A DNA stretch of 64,000 bases from Piezodorus guildinii (taxonomy: Eukaryota > Arthropoda > Insecta > Hemiptera > Pentatomidae), in the NCBI GenBank assembly GCA_023052935.1, contig CM041292.1, forward strand, positions 100,706,587-100,770,586. The letters run 5' to 3'. Of this stretch, positions 10,587 to 20,425 are shown piece after piece. Numbering within the stretch: position 1 is the stretch's first letter; each line of letters starts with the position of its first letter. The translations under genes and the position numbers were made by a program. The notes under the pieces are model-generated. The model saw only the letters and a list, made by a program, of their open reading frames with translations, made no database searches and had not been told where the DNA came from.

Positions 10587-13053
10587 CGATCGTGTCCTGG
10601 ATGGTTTTTTTCATCCCCCACCAGAAATATCGCCTACGCAACGCTTGCAACGTCTCGTTAACCCCGCGGTGGTTGGTTTTACCCTGATGGTAAGCAAGAG
10701 TAACCTCCTTCTGCTGCTCCTCAACCTGAAGTGTCTCCACGGAGTACTTGCATCGTATAAACGTCCGATCGACGCCGATCCTCTCGGAGCGCCAAATGCG
10801 CCGAATCTTATCCCAGACAGTTGCGTTCCCTACGTAGAGGTGATGGACTTTCCCCGGTTCTGACGCATCTAGCAACGCCCTGCAAATCTGGTCGTCACGG
10901 ACCCCCGGCTGAGACCAGATGAGGTTGATTTTGCTCTTACCGTAAGTCCGATATTCGATTTTAATCGTCCCCTCAGTCCGTGTCTTCCAAATTACCTGCC
11001 GACGTTTGTCATTGACGATCTCTTCGACTTCCTCCATTTCAACCGGCCTCTCCTCCGCCGAGCTCCCGTCCTCCGGCGAGTCCTCATCACCATCCGGAAC
11101 TGCAGGACCAGCCTCACCCTCACCGTCTGGTGTCCACTCCCTCAAAAACTGACGCACGTCGCGGGACGGCTCTCCCTCTTCAACGGCATTAACCATAACG
11201 GCCCTCGACAGCCAGTCCGCCACAACATTGTCCTTTCCGGGCTTGTAGGCAATCTCAATATTATATTGATTGAGGAATTCCTTCCATCTCGCGACCCTGG
11301 CAGAGGATTCTTTCAACTTCCCGACCCATTGCAACGGCCGGTGGTCGGTATGGACACGGAACTTCCTCCCGAAAACGTAAGGCCGGAAGTGGTCTATCGC
11401 CCATACGATTCCCAGCAGCTCCCGTTCCAATGCGCTATATCTGGTCTCCGCGTCCGTTAGCCGCCTGCTCGCATACGCCACAGGACGATCACCCCCCTCG
11501 CTGTCCTGCGATAAAACTGCCCCCACCGCGTAATCGCTGGCATCGGTTGTAATAGTAAACATCTTATTAAAGTCCGGAAACGCCAGTACCGGCTCCGCCT
11601 GCAGACGATCCATACATTTACGGATGTTCTGCTCCATCACCGGGGTCACAGTCAACTTAGCACCCTTCTTCAGTAAGTTATTAATCGGGACCAAGTACTC
11701 TGCCATGTCGGGGACGAATCGGCGATAGTAATTGAGCGTGCCTAGGAGGCGACGGATCCCCTTGACATCTCGAGGGATTGCCATGCGTCGGATAGCGTCA
11801 ACTTTCGCGGTGTCCGGCTTGACCCCTTCCCGGGAGATCGTATGTCCCAAGAAATTGATCTGCGCCTGCCCGAGTATCGATTTTACCCCGGATAGTTTCA
11901 GCCCGAACTGCCGCACCCTCTGGAAAACGCGGCGTAAGTGCTCCACATGCTCGGCTTCCGTCTTACTGAACACAAGGAGGTCATCCATGTAGACCTGACA
12001 CACAGATTCGTCGAGGCCCCTCAGAAATTCATCCATCAGACGTTGGAAGGTGATGGGGGCGTTCTTGAGCCCAAACGGCATACGAGTAAATTCGTAGTGC
12101 CCCCGTTCAAAGGTAAACGCCGTTTTATGTTGATCCCTGGGGTGCATTTGGATCTGATGGTACCCGGCTTTGAGATCCAATGTGCTAAAGACCACGGCCC
12201 CGCTCAGCCTGTCCAATATGTCCTCAAATCGGGGAATCGGATACCGCTCGTCTATGGTATTATCGTTAAGCTGCCGATAATCGATCACCACACGATACTT
12301 TTCCGTACGATCTCCAGGGGCCGGCTTCTTCTTCACCGCCCACAAAGGGCTATTGTACGGGGACGTGCTGTGAACTATGATGCCCTGCGCGAGTAGACTA
12401 TCCAATTCCTCCCGGATATGCTTGTGGAGCGCCTGCGGGTAGCGTCTTTCCTTGACATAGGTGACTCTGTCCTGTTTCAGAGGTATCTCATGGACCGTCC
12501 TCCCCGTCACGCCCAAGATTTCGCCCTCCCGAAAAAAAATGTCCTTGAAGTCGGCCCGTATTGTGTCTCTCCAGTCGTTAACTTCGGTGACTGCGCCTAT
12601 CCGCGCCCTTTTCCCCCTTGCAATTTCACGACATCTGTACGTCCGTTGGCCCAGCCGAATGCTCCAAAGCCCTTGGCTGTTGCGGACCCGCGCTCCCACC
12701 TGTCCTAACAGATCGCACCCCACTATAACCTGGTATTCCCGGGTCATGTTCCCCACTATATGCACCTTTAGGGTACCCCCCTTCTCAACCCAATGGTCTA
12801 GCCCGATCTCAGCTTCCCCCTCGACTTTACACGGTCCCCCCAAGGTAAGTAATTGGCAATCACATTGTCGAATTTGACTTGCTCTCTCTCTATCACACAG
12901 CGTTTCCAACGCCTCCCGGGTCATAATAGTGCTAGAGCTCCCTGTATCTACTAGGCACTTCACTCCCCTAGACACTTGAATTATTGGCAACCAGCATTGC
13001 TTACCTCGTATATTATGACATATTGCTGTGCGGTCGCCTCTCTGCGAGCACAC
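10471..13053 (-). CDS. Gypsy pol: protease, RT, RNase H, integrase zinc finger
   Basis: 860-codon frame with domains in order. Aspartic protease DTG at 36-38. Reverse transcriptase with catalytic LDLKAGYH (Asp293) and YMDD (355-358). RNase H with TDASDY (Asp504), ELLG (Glu545) and HTDHRPL (Asp570). Acidic linker about 625-690. Integrase HHCC finger His789, His795, Cys825, Cys828. It then runs out of frame to a stop, and the catalytic core continues in the +1 frame (9,720-10,586). The frame start shown (GTG at 13,053) is only the first start-like codon. The same frame is open back into gag except for one UGA at 13,057-13,059, so pol is probably made as a gag-pol product. All catalytic residues of PR, RT and RH are present. 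Confidence 0.93.
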   Translation of the reverse strand: MCSQRGDRTAICHNIRGKQCWLPIIQVSRGVKCLVDTGSSSTIMTREALETLCDRERASQIRQCDCQLLTLGGPCKVEGEAEIGLDHWVEKGGTLKVHIVGNMTREYQVIVGCDLLGQVGARVRNSQGLWSIRLGQRTYRCREIARGKRARIGAVTEVNDWRDTIRADFKDIFFREGEILGVTGRTVHEIPLKQDRVTYVKERRYPQALHKHIREELDSLLAQGIIVHSTSPYNSPLWAVKKKPAPGDRTEKYRVVIDYRQLNDNTIDERYPIPRFEDILDRLSGAVVFSTLDLKAGYHQIQMHPRDQHKTAFTFERGHYEFTRMPFGLKNAPITFQRLMDEFLRGLDESVCQVYMDDLLVFSKTEAEHVEHLRRVFQRVRQFGLKLSGVKSILGQAQINFLGHTISREGVKPDTAKVDAIRRMAIPRDVKGIRRLLGTLNYYRRFVPDMAEYLVPINNLLKKGAKLTVTPVMEQNIRKCMDRLQAEPVLAFPDFNKMFTITTDASDYAVGAVLSQDSEGGDRPVAYASRRLTDAETRYSALERELLGIVWAIDHFRPYVFGRKFRVHTDHRPLQWVGKLKESSARVARWKEFLNQYNIEIAYKPGKDNVVADWLSRAVMVNAVEEGEPSRDVRQFLREWTPDGEGEAGPAVPDGDEDSPEDGSSAEERPVEMEEVEEIVNDKRRQVIWKTRTEGTIKIEYRTYGKSKINLIWSQPGVRDDQICRALLDASEPGKVHHLYVGNATVWDKIRRIWRSERIGVDRTFIRCKYSVETLQVEEQQKEVTLAYHQGKTNHRGVNETLQALRRRYFWWGMKKTIQDTIGACEVCRYAGRDTYRGRASPRPPNRHFHLEGLQVGHHY

Positions 13054-13056
13054 TCC

Positions 13057-14301
13057 TCAGATCCCGGCTCTCTGCCTCCTTCCAGCTGCTGCTCGTCGCG
13101 GTTGGCTCCATCTGCTGCATCCCTCTCCTCCGCTGCCACTGCTCCCAGGTTCTTCTCCATCCGTCTCCGAAGTATCCGAACCCTCGGTGACCTCTACTGA
13201 AGGCCCGCTTCTTCGAGATGGGAGGTGAGTTCTCTTTATCCTCTGCATGTTTACCTCCATCGGCTCATCCCGCGCAGCGTCTCGCCTTCGAACCATATAT
13301 GGGCATTGTCTCACTATGTGCCCCTCGGTTCCACACTCAAAACATTTAGTGCGGGGACACTGAGCTACCAGATGCCCCTGCTTTCCGCAACCGTGGCACT
13401 TCCTGTCATCTCGTCTAAACCCATTCCTCGCTCGGGGTAGTCCTGGTCTCCTCTCTCCTCCAGCCGTAGGTCTGTCCCTGGTTCCGTACGCCTGCTCTTT
13501 CCTTCTCCAGGTTGTCAGTGTGTTACGAGGGCGTCTGCCGGGTACTGTGCTCCATCCTAGTTCCTCCACCTCCATCCTGGACTCTTCTTCCCTAGCGCTC
13601 GAATCTACCATGTCCTGGGCACACTCGATGAATGTACGATCCCGCGGTAGGGAGTCTCTCTTCCCAGTTTCCTTGGCCAGCTGCACCTTGAGGATCGTCG
13701 ATAAGAAATTCATCCGGCCTTCTACCTCGGGAGCACTCATTGTCTCTCGCATCTTCTCGGTTATCCTATTGTACCTTGCAAGTAGGATTCCCGCGTATTG
13801 TCCGGCTGTCTGGCGAGGTGAACATCTTTCCCGGAACATCTGGAATATATCTTCTTCCGGGGTCCAGCGTCCTCCGCCGAAGGCTTTCTTTAACCTCTCT
13901 TTGACTATCGCCCATGGTGTTTCTTCGTCCGCCTGGATCTGGTTCAATATGTTCCGTCTCACTCGACAGACTAAGGCCGCCCTCAAAGCTTCGGCGTCCC
14001 CCTGGGGTAGTAGGTCTTCTTCTACCTTAGCCTCGATCCTTGCCATGAGACGATCTCCGCCCTTGAGGAAGTGGTTTAGGTCACCTACCTCGCCACCAAA
14101 GCGCTCCAGGTCCGAAATCGCTTTCCTCAGATCCTGACACGTCGCCGTTTTGATTCGCATCCATGCCATGGCATTAGCATGTGCTTCTGCTAGCGTATTC
14201 CTAGGTAACGGAGGGATTACCGGCACCGCCGGTGGCTGAACTTCCGGTACTTGCGGGTTTTCCGGTAAATTAAGAACTGGTGGTCTTATTAGTCCATCCA
14301 T
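13057..14301 (-). CDS. Gypsy gag, two zinc knuckles
   Basis: 414 codons from ATG at 14,301. Proline-rich N-terminus (1-35), a helical capsid-like central region (about 40-240), a basic Arg-rich stretch, then two CCHC zinc knuckles (Cys302-Cys315 and Cys320-Cys333). An acidic/Ser-Gly tail and an Arg-rich end precede the UGA at 13,057-13,059. It is the structural protein that packages element RNA into cytoplasmic particles. The ATG lies about 115 bp downstream of the LTR/primer-binding site, and no earlier in-frame ATG is needed. gag and pol are in the same frame. Expression of pol would therefore need stop-codon readthrough if the UGA is native, or the UGA is a recent nonsense change in a fused gag-pol frame. 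Confidence 0.9.
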   Translation of the reverse strand: MDGLIRPPVLNLPENPQVPEVQPPAVPVIPPLPRNTLAEAHANAMAWMRIKTATCQDLRKAISDLERFGGEVGDLNHFLKGGDRLMARIEAKVEEDLLPQGDAEALRAALVCRVRRNILNQIQADEETPWAIVKERLKKAFGGGRWTPEEDIFQMFRERCSPRQTAGQYAGILLARYNRITEKMRETMSAPEVEGRMNFLSTILKVQLAKETGKRDSLPRDRTFIECAQDMVDSSAREEESRMEVEELGWSTVPGRRPRNTLTTWRRKEQAYGTRDRPTAGGERRPGLPRARNGFRRDDRKCHGCGKQGHLVAQCPRTKCFECGTEGHIVRQCPYMVRRRDAARDEPMEVNMQRIKRTHLPSRRSGPSVEVTEGSDTSETDGEEPGSSGSGGEGCSRWSQPRRAAAGRRQRAGI

Positions 14302-14400
14302 ATCTCTTAATTAAAGGAGAAAGAAAAATAAAAATTCAAAATGTACGGCGTAATAAAAAAAAACGTGTCACTCACTTTGGTAACCTGCCCGCTCTGATTT

Positions 14401-14417
14401 CCCGGGTTTCGGCACCA
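14401..14417 (-). other. tRNA primer-binding site
   Basis: Immediately inside the 5' LTR the minus strand reads TGGTGCCGAAACCCGGG. The leading TGG pairs with a tRNA CCA end, as expected for minus-strand cDNA priming. I could not assign the tRNA with confidence. Confidence 0.75.
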
Positions 14418-14597
14418 GTTATGCTTGTTCGAGAGAAATAAATAAAAAAAAAGGAAAAGGTTGAGAATAAACAGCACTCACGGTTCCAGAAACAATACTG
14501 CTTTATTTGTGGAAATAATCCTGCTTATATATGTTTGGGATGTTGTTTACATCCCAAGATGGTATTAAGGCTAATACTACCCGGCTCCTATCCATAA

Positions 14598-14599
<2 letters not shown>
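14417..14599 (-). repeat. 5' LTR of Gypsy element
   Basis: 183 bp, identical to the 3' LTR. The TATA-like element on the minus strand lies at about 14,525-14,532, with AATAAA roughly 20 bp downstream. Confidence 0.95.

Positions 14600-14642
<43 letters not shown>
14600..14642. repeat. (TA)n microsatellite, right flank of Gypsy insertion
   Basis: Continuation of the microsatellite interrupted at 9,108. Confidence 0.9.
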
Positions 14643-14648
<6 letters not shown>

Positions 14649-14734
14649 AGTTCTCTTTTAGTTCAATCATTAGCGGTATATTTTATTCAATTATATTGTC
14701 ACTAAAACATTTATTTCTTATTATTACTTGCACT

Positions 14735-14885
14735 TAGCTATATATGGAATATATAGTAAGGGAAAATATCGCGATCGTGAAAATTGTTGAATTCCAGTTT
14801 TCAACGAAAATACACATTTTAGGGTCCCTTAAGTCCAAATGACCAAGTCCCGTTAAAAAGTCTGTGTGTTAAGTCTTTCTGTAAA
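14735..14885 (+). repeat. repeat A, left-end fragment
   Basis: Contains ATATAGTAAGGGAAAATATC, the CGATCGTGAA block and TTTTAGGGTCCCTTAAGTCC, matching the left part of the copies at 18,193 and 26,865. Cut off before the central modules. Confidence 0.6.
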
Positions 14886-14929
14886 GGTAAATTTAGTACA
14901 TAAAGTAAATCAGCAGTCAGATAAAATAC

Positions 14930-15890
14930 ATGAAGAAAAAATACCCATCGGCAACACTCCACTGGTAATCTAAACTAGAAAGTCTCAAGGCCATCTTCTT
15001 TTAAGACGCCTCGGAGGATTGACAGAAATGAAAGAAGAAGCAAGAATTGAAATTAGTTGGTTGGAGAGGGAGTGTGGTTTTTCATGGAAGGATTGATACC
15101 GGGTTTGGGCCAAATCAGCTACAAAGGGAATATTAAGGTCTTTATGGATGAGCTTATTCGTGACAAAATAAGGAGCGTTGAGGATTTTTCGAAGGATTTT
15201 GGATTGTGAGGATTGAAGACGGAAATAATGTAATGGTTTAGTGGAGCCCCACAGCTCAACAACGTAAGTCCTGATAGGTCTTGTGATGGTCATGCAGATG
15301 AGTCTTTGGTAGTTAAGTAGAAGGTTAGAACTTCTGTCCATTACGTGTTGAAGTAAGCGAAAGCGACAGGCAGTTTCTAGTCGTTTCAGTGCGGATTCCA
15401 TGTTAGACGTTTGTCAAGTAGAAGTCCTAGGTAGCGGATCTCTTCAACTGGGACAAGCGGAGTATTATCGAAGGATACTGTAGTTCAGGATGTCAAAGGT
15501 TTACGACGAAGAGTAAAGGTAACTTGGTGGGATTTGTTAAATTTATATTTAATTCTCCAATTCATACACCATACCTCAATGTCGCTGATGTGGGATTGAG
15601 GAGTTTGAGTGGCAATAGTAGGATCATTATTGACTGATAACACAAACATGTCATCAGCATAGGTAGAAAGGAAATTATTAGGATGGGATGGGTTATCAGC
15701 TGTATAAACTGTGTAAAGAATTGGTTTTAGGATACTGCCTTGAGGAACACCAGCAGACTGAGTAAAAACGGATGAAAAGGAAATATTGTGGTTTATTTAG
15801 AAGGTTCTTTCAGGGAGGTAGGACTGGATAATGAAAGTAATATGTAGAAAAGAGGCATTTACTGAGTTTGTAAAGCAGTCCTGGGTGCCA
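14930..15890 (-). pseudogene. 5'-truncated Jockey-type LINE, 3' end of ORF2
   Basis: Minus-strand relic collinear with the C-terminal third of the Jockey ORF2 at 50,611-53,307. 15,401-14,985 is an open 138-codon stretch matching the region after the RT active site (RYQSF, NPPRRLKR near the end). The upstream part to about 15,890 corresponds to the YADD region and the palm but is frame-broken. Endonuclease and ORF1 are absent, as expected from 5' truncation during target-primed reverse transcription. Clearly diverged from the 50-kb copy, so it is an older insertion. Non-functional. Confidence 0.85.
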
Positions 15891-16169
15891 AACTTGGCCA
15901 AAAGTTGACATATTGCAATTTTTTGTAATTTATTGTTACAATGGAATTATTAAAACATAGCTTAGTATTTAAAAAGAAAGGAAATGTGTTACCATAAGGT
16001 AGTTTCTCTGCATATTTATCATTACATTGTTTTTTACAAAATAACGTCTCAAGAAGCTTTGAGAGAAAGTCAAGATTAAAAAAATAATTCAAGGTTAAAT
16101 ATACATAATGACAAACACCGAAGCTCTTCTTAAGGAGGAGCAAGAACGAGAAGTCAAGATTAGTTCCTA
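15891..16169. other. unassigned AT-rich DNA
   Basis: An open frame on the minus strand here has no recognisable motif and joins the Jockey truncation point, so I do not call it a gene. Confidence 0.5.
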
Positions 16170-16330
16170 AAAAGAAAAATATTTTATATTCATAATTCGA
16201 TTTCCATTCACTAGCTTTAGAGGCTGGCCTTATTTTATTTTAATTTAGTTTAAGCACAATAAAAATTTTCTGTCAGGAACCACTTTCTCTGAAAAAATAA
16301 CTACAATTATTTTTCAAATGTAAAAGACCT
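16170..16330 (+). repeat. repeat C copy 1
   Basis: ATTTCCATTCACTAGCTTT, a GCTGG/GCCGG block and a TCTC-A-run ending are shared, with divergence, with 17,480-17,610. Old duplicated or dispersed unit of unknown class. Confidence 0.35.
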
Positions 16331-17479
16331 TTTTGGATTATCATCACACAGACCGTACAAAAAAAAAAAAGATAGGAAGAAATACAAATTCAATTGTGAT
16401 GGTCGGGGTGCTACCAGAAGGTAATTTAAAGAGTTATTTTCTCAGCATTATTTTCATGAGTCATGACATTGTCGTGACATGTCCAACTCATGTATGAAGA
16501 AGGCTTGAGGAACAGTCAACAATAAACAAAATTTACACTTGTAACTATTAGGAAAATGAAATAAATTCGTTCAACTTCGCAGGACTTTTGCTCAAGCATG
16601 AGAAAGAACAGCCACAAAAAAAAAAAAAAAAATAAAATAAAATTCAAATTTAGGCAGTCATAAGGACTGCAGATAGAACTAAATACTTTCTTTTTAATTC
16701 TCGATTTGCACTGGAAGTTTGTTGGAAAGAAGAGTACGTTCTTTGAAGGAGATTATGTTGAGAATGTATGTTTTTTTAATTATTATTGTTTCATTTAATT
16801 GTAAAAAATTAACACCCTGTAGATATATATCATCTTGAAGTATGACATCGTAATCTGAATGTCACTGTAGACTGTATCAGTTGGTAGTACACATAGTACT
16901 TTTTTTTATGGGACTGCCATTGTATCAAGGAAATTCAGACATTTAGCAATAAGCTTTATAGTTGTTTCACAGAGATTACCTCAGTTTCTTTCCCAATTGA
17001 ATTGAAATATATATTTTTAAAATTAATTTAATTTTCAAATGTCATATTCCTATACATATATGAACAATATATTTTTTTTCGAATTCGCTTTGCTACGATT
17101 TAAATATTGACAGTAAGATCATCACGATTTTGCTTCATGTTTTTAAATGTTTTCATACTAAGTAATGCTTCAATAATATTTAAAAATATCGATATTTTAG
17201 AGTCAAGAGAATACAGATACTCATTATATTAACTTTATATACAGTATAAGAGGTAAGTTCGAAGACATGGGTTATCTACTACGTCCTTACTCTTTCATTT
17301 GCAACTAACATAAACGAATTGATATCGCTATCACATCTTTAATAGACAGGTATACACATAGCGCATGCGGCAGTCTGGAGCATGTTGGTGACGTTACCAT
17401 GGTTACGACATCAATGCTTTTACCTCTGCCGAAAATCGCATAAGGCGAATAAAGATGTTTTCACTTTGAAAAAGAAAAC
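16331..17479. other. AT-rich non-coding DNA
   Basis: No gene. Contains the short GC-richer patch annotated at 17,361-17,406. Confidence 0.5.
17361..17406. promoter_or_regulatory. candidate X-box plus GCGCATGCG cluster
   Basis: GCGCATGCG (17,361-17,369) is an NRF-1-like palindrome. 17,393-17,406 reads GTAACCATGGTAAC on the minus strand, which fits the RFX X-box pattern GTHNYYATRRNAAC. A TGACGTTA CRE-like half overlaps its edge. No gene start is recognisable nearby, so function is only a suggestion and chance is quite possible. Confidence 0.25.
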
Positions 17480-17610
17480 TTAGGAACAATTTAAGGATAT
17501 AATTCAATTTCCATTCATTGGCTTTGCCGGCTAATCTGATTTAGTTTGATAATTCCGATCTAATGTGAGGGTAATCTTCTCACAAAAAAAAAAAAAAATA
17601 ACAATTATTC
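17480..17610 (+). repeat. repeat C copy 2
   Basis: Diverged partner of 16,170-16,330: TTTCCATTCATTGGCTTTG, then GTAATCTTCTCAC and an A-run. Confidence 0.35.
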
Positions 17611-18192
17611 ACCCTGGTTCCAAAAAGAAAGCAAAATCCGGCTGCTAACAATGAATAAATAACTATACAGCAGTGTAAACATACAAATCATTTCTATCTA
17701 CAACCATCTAGAGCGCACGACTGAGCACCGTTATCACCTCTCTCCCCAACAGGCAGCTAAGTAAACACAATTTATCGTTGCTAAAAGGAAACGGTTGAAA
17801 ATTTGGATTTGTTTTTCTTTGAAAATCCTTATCTTAAAATTAATTAAAACACCAGATACATAACCTAAATAATGCTCGGTTCTTAATTAGACCCACATTT
17901 TTTTTATAATATACTATAATCTACATTCGGCAATTTTATTAACTTTAAAAAAAAAATTAATAAATTGTTTAGTGATGAAAAACATCGATCTAAATTATGT
18001 ATAATGGATATAATTAACTGACAGTGACTTTGCTATAACTGTGACCAATTTATATCTAACAGTTTTTATCATATACTTCTCCAATGTTGAAAATCTAATA
18101 AATGTCGAGAAAAATGTCTGAGACAGTATATGACAAGTAAAAAATTACACCTTAAATAAACTTTGTAAATTGGAAAAGAATTAGTTCATTTT
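17611..18192. other. AT-rich non-coding DNA
   Basis: Nothing recognised. Confidence 0.5.
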
Positions 18193-18318
18193 ACTTTCAC
18201 TTACCTATTTATGAAATATATAGTAAGGGAAAGTATTGAGATCGTGAACATTTTCAAATTCCAGTTTTTGACGGAATTACACGTTTTAGGGTCCCCTGAG
18301 TCCAAATTAAGTGTGAGT

Positions 18319-18351
<33 letters not shown>

Positions 18352-18645
18352 GTAACTCCCGGGTGAAAACGAAAAGTCCTATGAAACTGAAATTTCATAT
18401 TTAAGACAACTATACGTCCGAGATGTTACAGTATATTTTTCATCAAAATTAGCTGACCGGAAGGTCTACGTTATACCATGAATTTAGCACCTTTTTATAA
18501 TTTTCTCAAAAACGGCTCTAACGATTTTGATTAAACTCCCTATACCGATGTAAAATTTAATGGGCTTTAATATCATGTAGGTTTCGTTCTGATTGAAATA
18601 GTACGAAAGGGCTTTAATTCCGATATTTAAAATTAAATTAAATCG
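18193..18645 (+). repeat. repeat A copy with (TG)n expansion
   Basis: Left end TTTACTTTCACTTACCTATT, then the conserved modules up to the ATCATGTAGGTTTCGTT block and a short tail; the right third is missing. A (TG)n tract (about 18,311-18,351) sits where other copies have only GTGTGTGTCC-like sequence, so the microsatellite grew inside the repeat. Confidence 0.65.
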
Positions 18646-18829
18646 ACTAATATCTTCCTATAAATTATTTATATATATTTTTTTCTCTATTTATTATTTA
18701 TTTATTTATTTACAATTGTATTGATTTATATATTAAAAAAAAGGAATTACATATAATACAATTTAAAAATTAAATATACTTAATAATTGTATTTCATTTT
18801 TAATATATTTATTTATTTTTTTCTAAGCC

Positions 18830-19970
18830 CCATGGGAGTTGGGGTTGGAAATCGGAAATAGAGGAAGGAATATGGGATCTCTTTTTCTGCATTACATGCA
18901 TTCTAAGGGGGGGGAGGGGCAGAGGATACGAAAATTTTCGGTATATGGGAGCGAATGGGAGTCACGTCTAGTGATGGGGCTCACTAGTCTTTCTGAGTCA
19001 GTTATTCAAGTTATGGTTTTTCAATCTAGTCTTAGAGTTTGTACATAGTCTTGTCAGCACTGTGACCGTCCTTTGGGAGTCAGTGTGTTAAACAGTGGGT
19101 TCGTGCAGTACCGAAGACTATCAAAGAATTTAATATGTCTCCGGGAGATGAACTCTGTCATGGTCGGAAGCACGAAGGTGTCATGTATTTGGTTCGCTTA
19201 TTCTTCTGGAAAGAAAAAAAATAATACAGTCGGTCTTCTTGAGATTAAGTAGTGTCTTACATAGTAGAATATGGGACACTGAGTCGAACGCCTTCGTGCA
19301 GTCTATTGATATCATTGCAGTGGCGTCATTTTTGAAGGAGCTCTGGCGCACTTTCGCTTGTAGATTCGCCAGATGGTGATCCGGACTGAGTCCGGCCTGA
19401 GAGCCGGTCTGTTCCGGTGAAATTAGGGCTACTTCCGCTACCAAGTGCGGAAGCAAGCTGATTGGCCTGTAGTCGGCTGGCTGGGCTCCATTCTTCGTGG
19501 GTTTCAATAGCGGAAAAAGGATAGCTCTTTTCCATGCCTCGGAAAGTATCTTAGCGTGAGACAGGAGTTATATAGGTTAGTCAAATGAGCTGAACCCCTC
19601 CTTGGTAGCTGTTTTAACAATACAGTCTGTATCCCGTCATGGCATGGGGCTCTATTCCCCCTCGAACTACGGAGAATTGCCTTAAGCTGTTTCGGGGACG
19701 CATGCATGTAATTGTTTCCTATTTCTTAAGTTGGAATCTCTGTAGGGGACCCTGTTCATTGTTTTATTTTTTCCCTGTAGTGTTTCGCAAACTTCTTTGC
19801 CTGCTCTTCGTCTGTCAACAGTCTGTCTCCACCATGAAGCACTGTAGAGCTTCGTTTTCTTGTGCTTGACTTTAGTAGCTTCCAGAACTTTTTGACACCG
19901 TGCGTAACCCGTAGCTTCTCATGCCACTGTGCAGTCCGCCATTGTTTTACGAGGTTTGTGTTCTGAGTGG
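18830..19970 (-). pseudogene. decayed non-LTR retrotransposon RT
   Basis: Minus-strand fragments match a LINE reverse transcriptase. About 19,707-19,504 gives a PCHDGI..LLK..P motif (RT domain 1). 19,507-19,181 gives ADYRPISLLPHL and IDCTKAFDSVSH (palm motif with the first catalytic Asp), followed by loss of frame. 19,750-19,970 on the same strand looks like the linker upstream of RT. The GC-richer stretch 18,830-19,140 is probably its 3' part. Closest in style to the Jockey/CR1 group but a different family from the 50-kb element. Frameshifts and stops throughout. Confidence 0.7.
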
Positions 19971-20069
19971 TAAGTGAATTTACTATAATAAGGAATTTAA
20001 AAAAAATGGAATTATGTCTGTAAGGCTATTTTAATGAGAATGTAACCTGAATGACATTAAACCTTTTTA

Positions 20070-20425
20070 GTTTTACGCCGAAAAAACGAATCAAGTAAAA
20101 ACCTTAGAGCCTTTTTTGAGAAAATCGAAAAAAGAAGTTGAATGTATGATATAAAGTAGCTTTTCTTGTACATAGATTTTAGTTTAAAAGCTGCTGTAAC
20201 ATCTCTAGCATAGACTTGTCTTAAATATGGAATTTCAGTATTGCACAAGTTTTATTTTTTGAGCTAGACATACTAAAGAAACACACGTGGATATTTTTTA
20301 GGAATGGGACATATGGGACCCTAGGACGTGTATTTCCGTTGAAAACTAGAATTCGAAAATGTTCACGATAGCAATACTTCACCTTACTAAAAATTTCTTA
20401 TGAAAGTAAGGAAAAGTAACATCAA
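20070..20425 (-). repeat. repeat A copy, inverted
   Basis: Reverse orientation: the TTTTGAGAAAATCG block, CTGCTGTAACATCTCTAGCA, GTGTATTTCCGTTGAAAACT and TATGAAAGTAAGGAAAAGTA. Covers the left two-thirds of the family. Confidence 0.6.

Larger units (their letters stand above)
9109..14599 (-). mobile_element. complete Ty3/Gypsy LTR retrotransposon
   Basis: A 5.49-kb minus-strand element: LTR (14,417-14,599), primer-binding site, gag, pol (protease, reverse transcriptase, RNase H, integrase), polypurine tract, LTR (9,109-9,291). The two 183-bp LTRs read identically base for base, so insertion is recent. LTR termini are AGTTAT...ATAACT, the AGT..ACT type known from gypsy-group elements. No env-like ORF is present, only about 420 bp between integrase and polypurine tract. 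The element is visibly GC-richer than the AT-rich DNA around it. Domain order RT-RNaseH-IN places it in Ty3/Gypsy (Metaviridae); I cannot assign the clade. Confidence 0.95.

Noticed and set aside
11266..13440. Several plus-strand open frames of 64-152 codons antisense to Gypsy gag-pol
   Set aside because: They are shadows of the GC-rich retrotransposon coding strand and show no independent motif.
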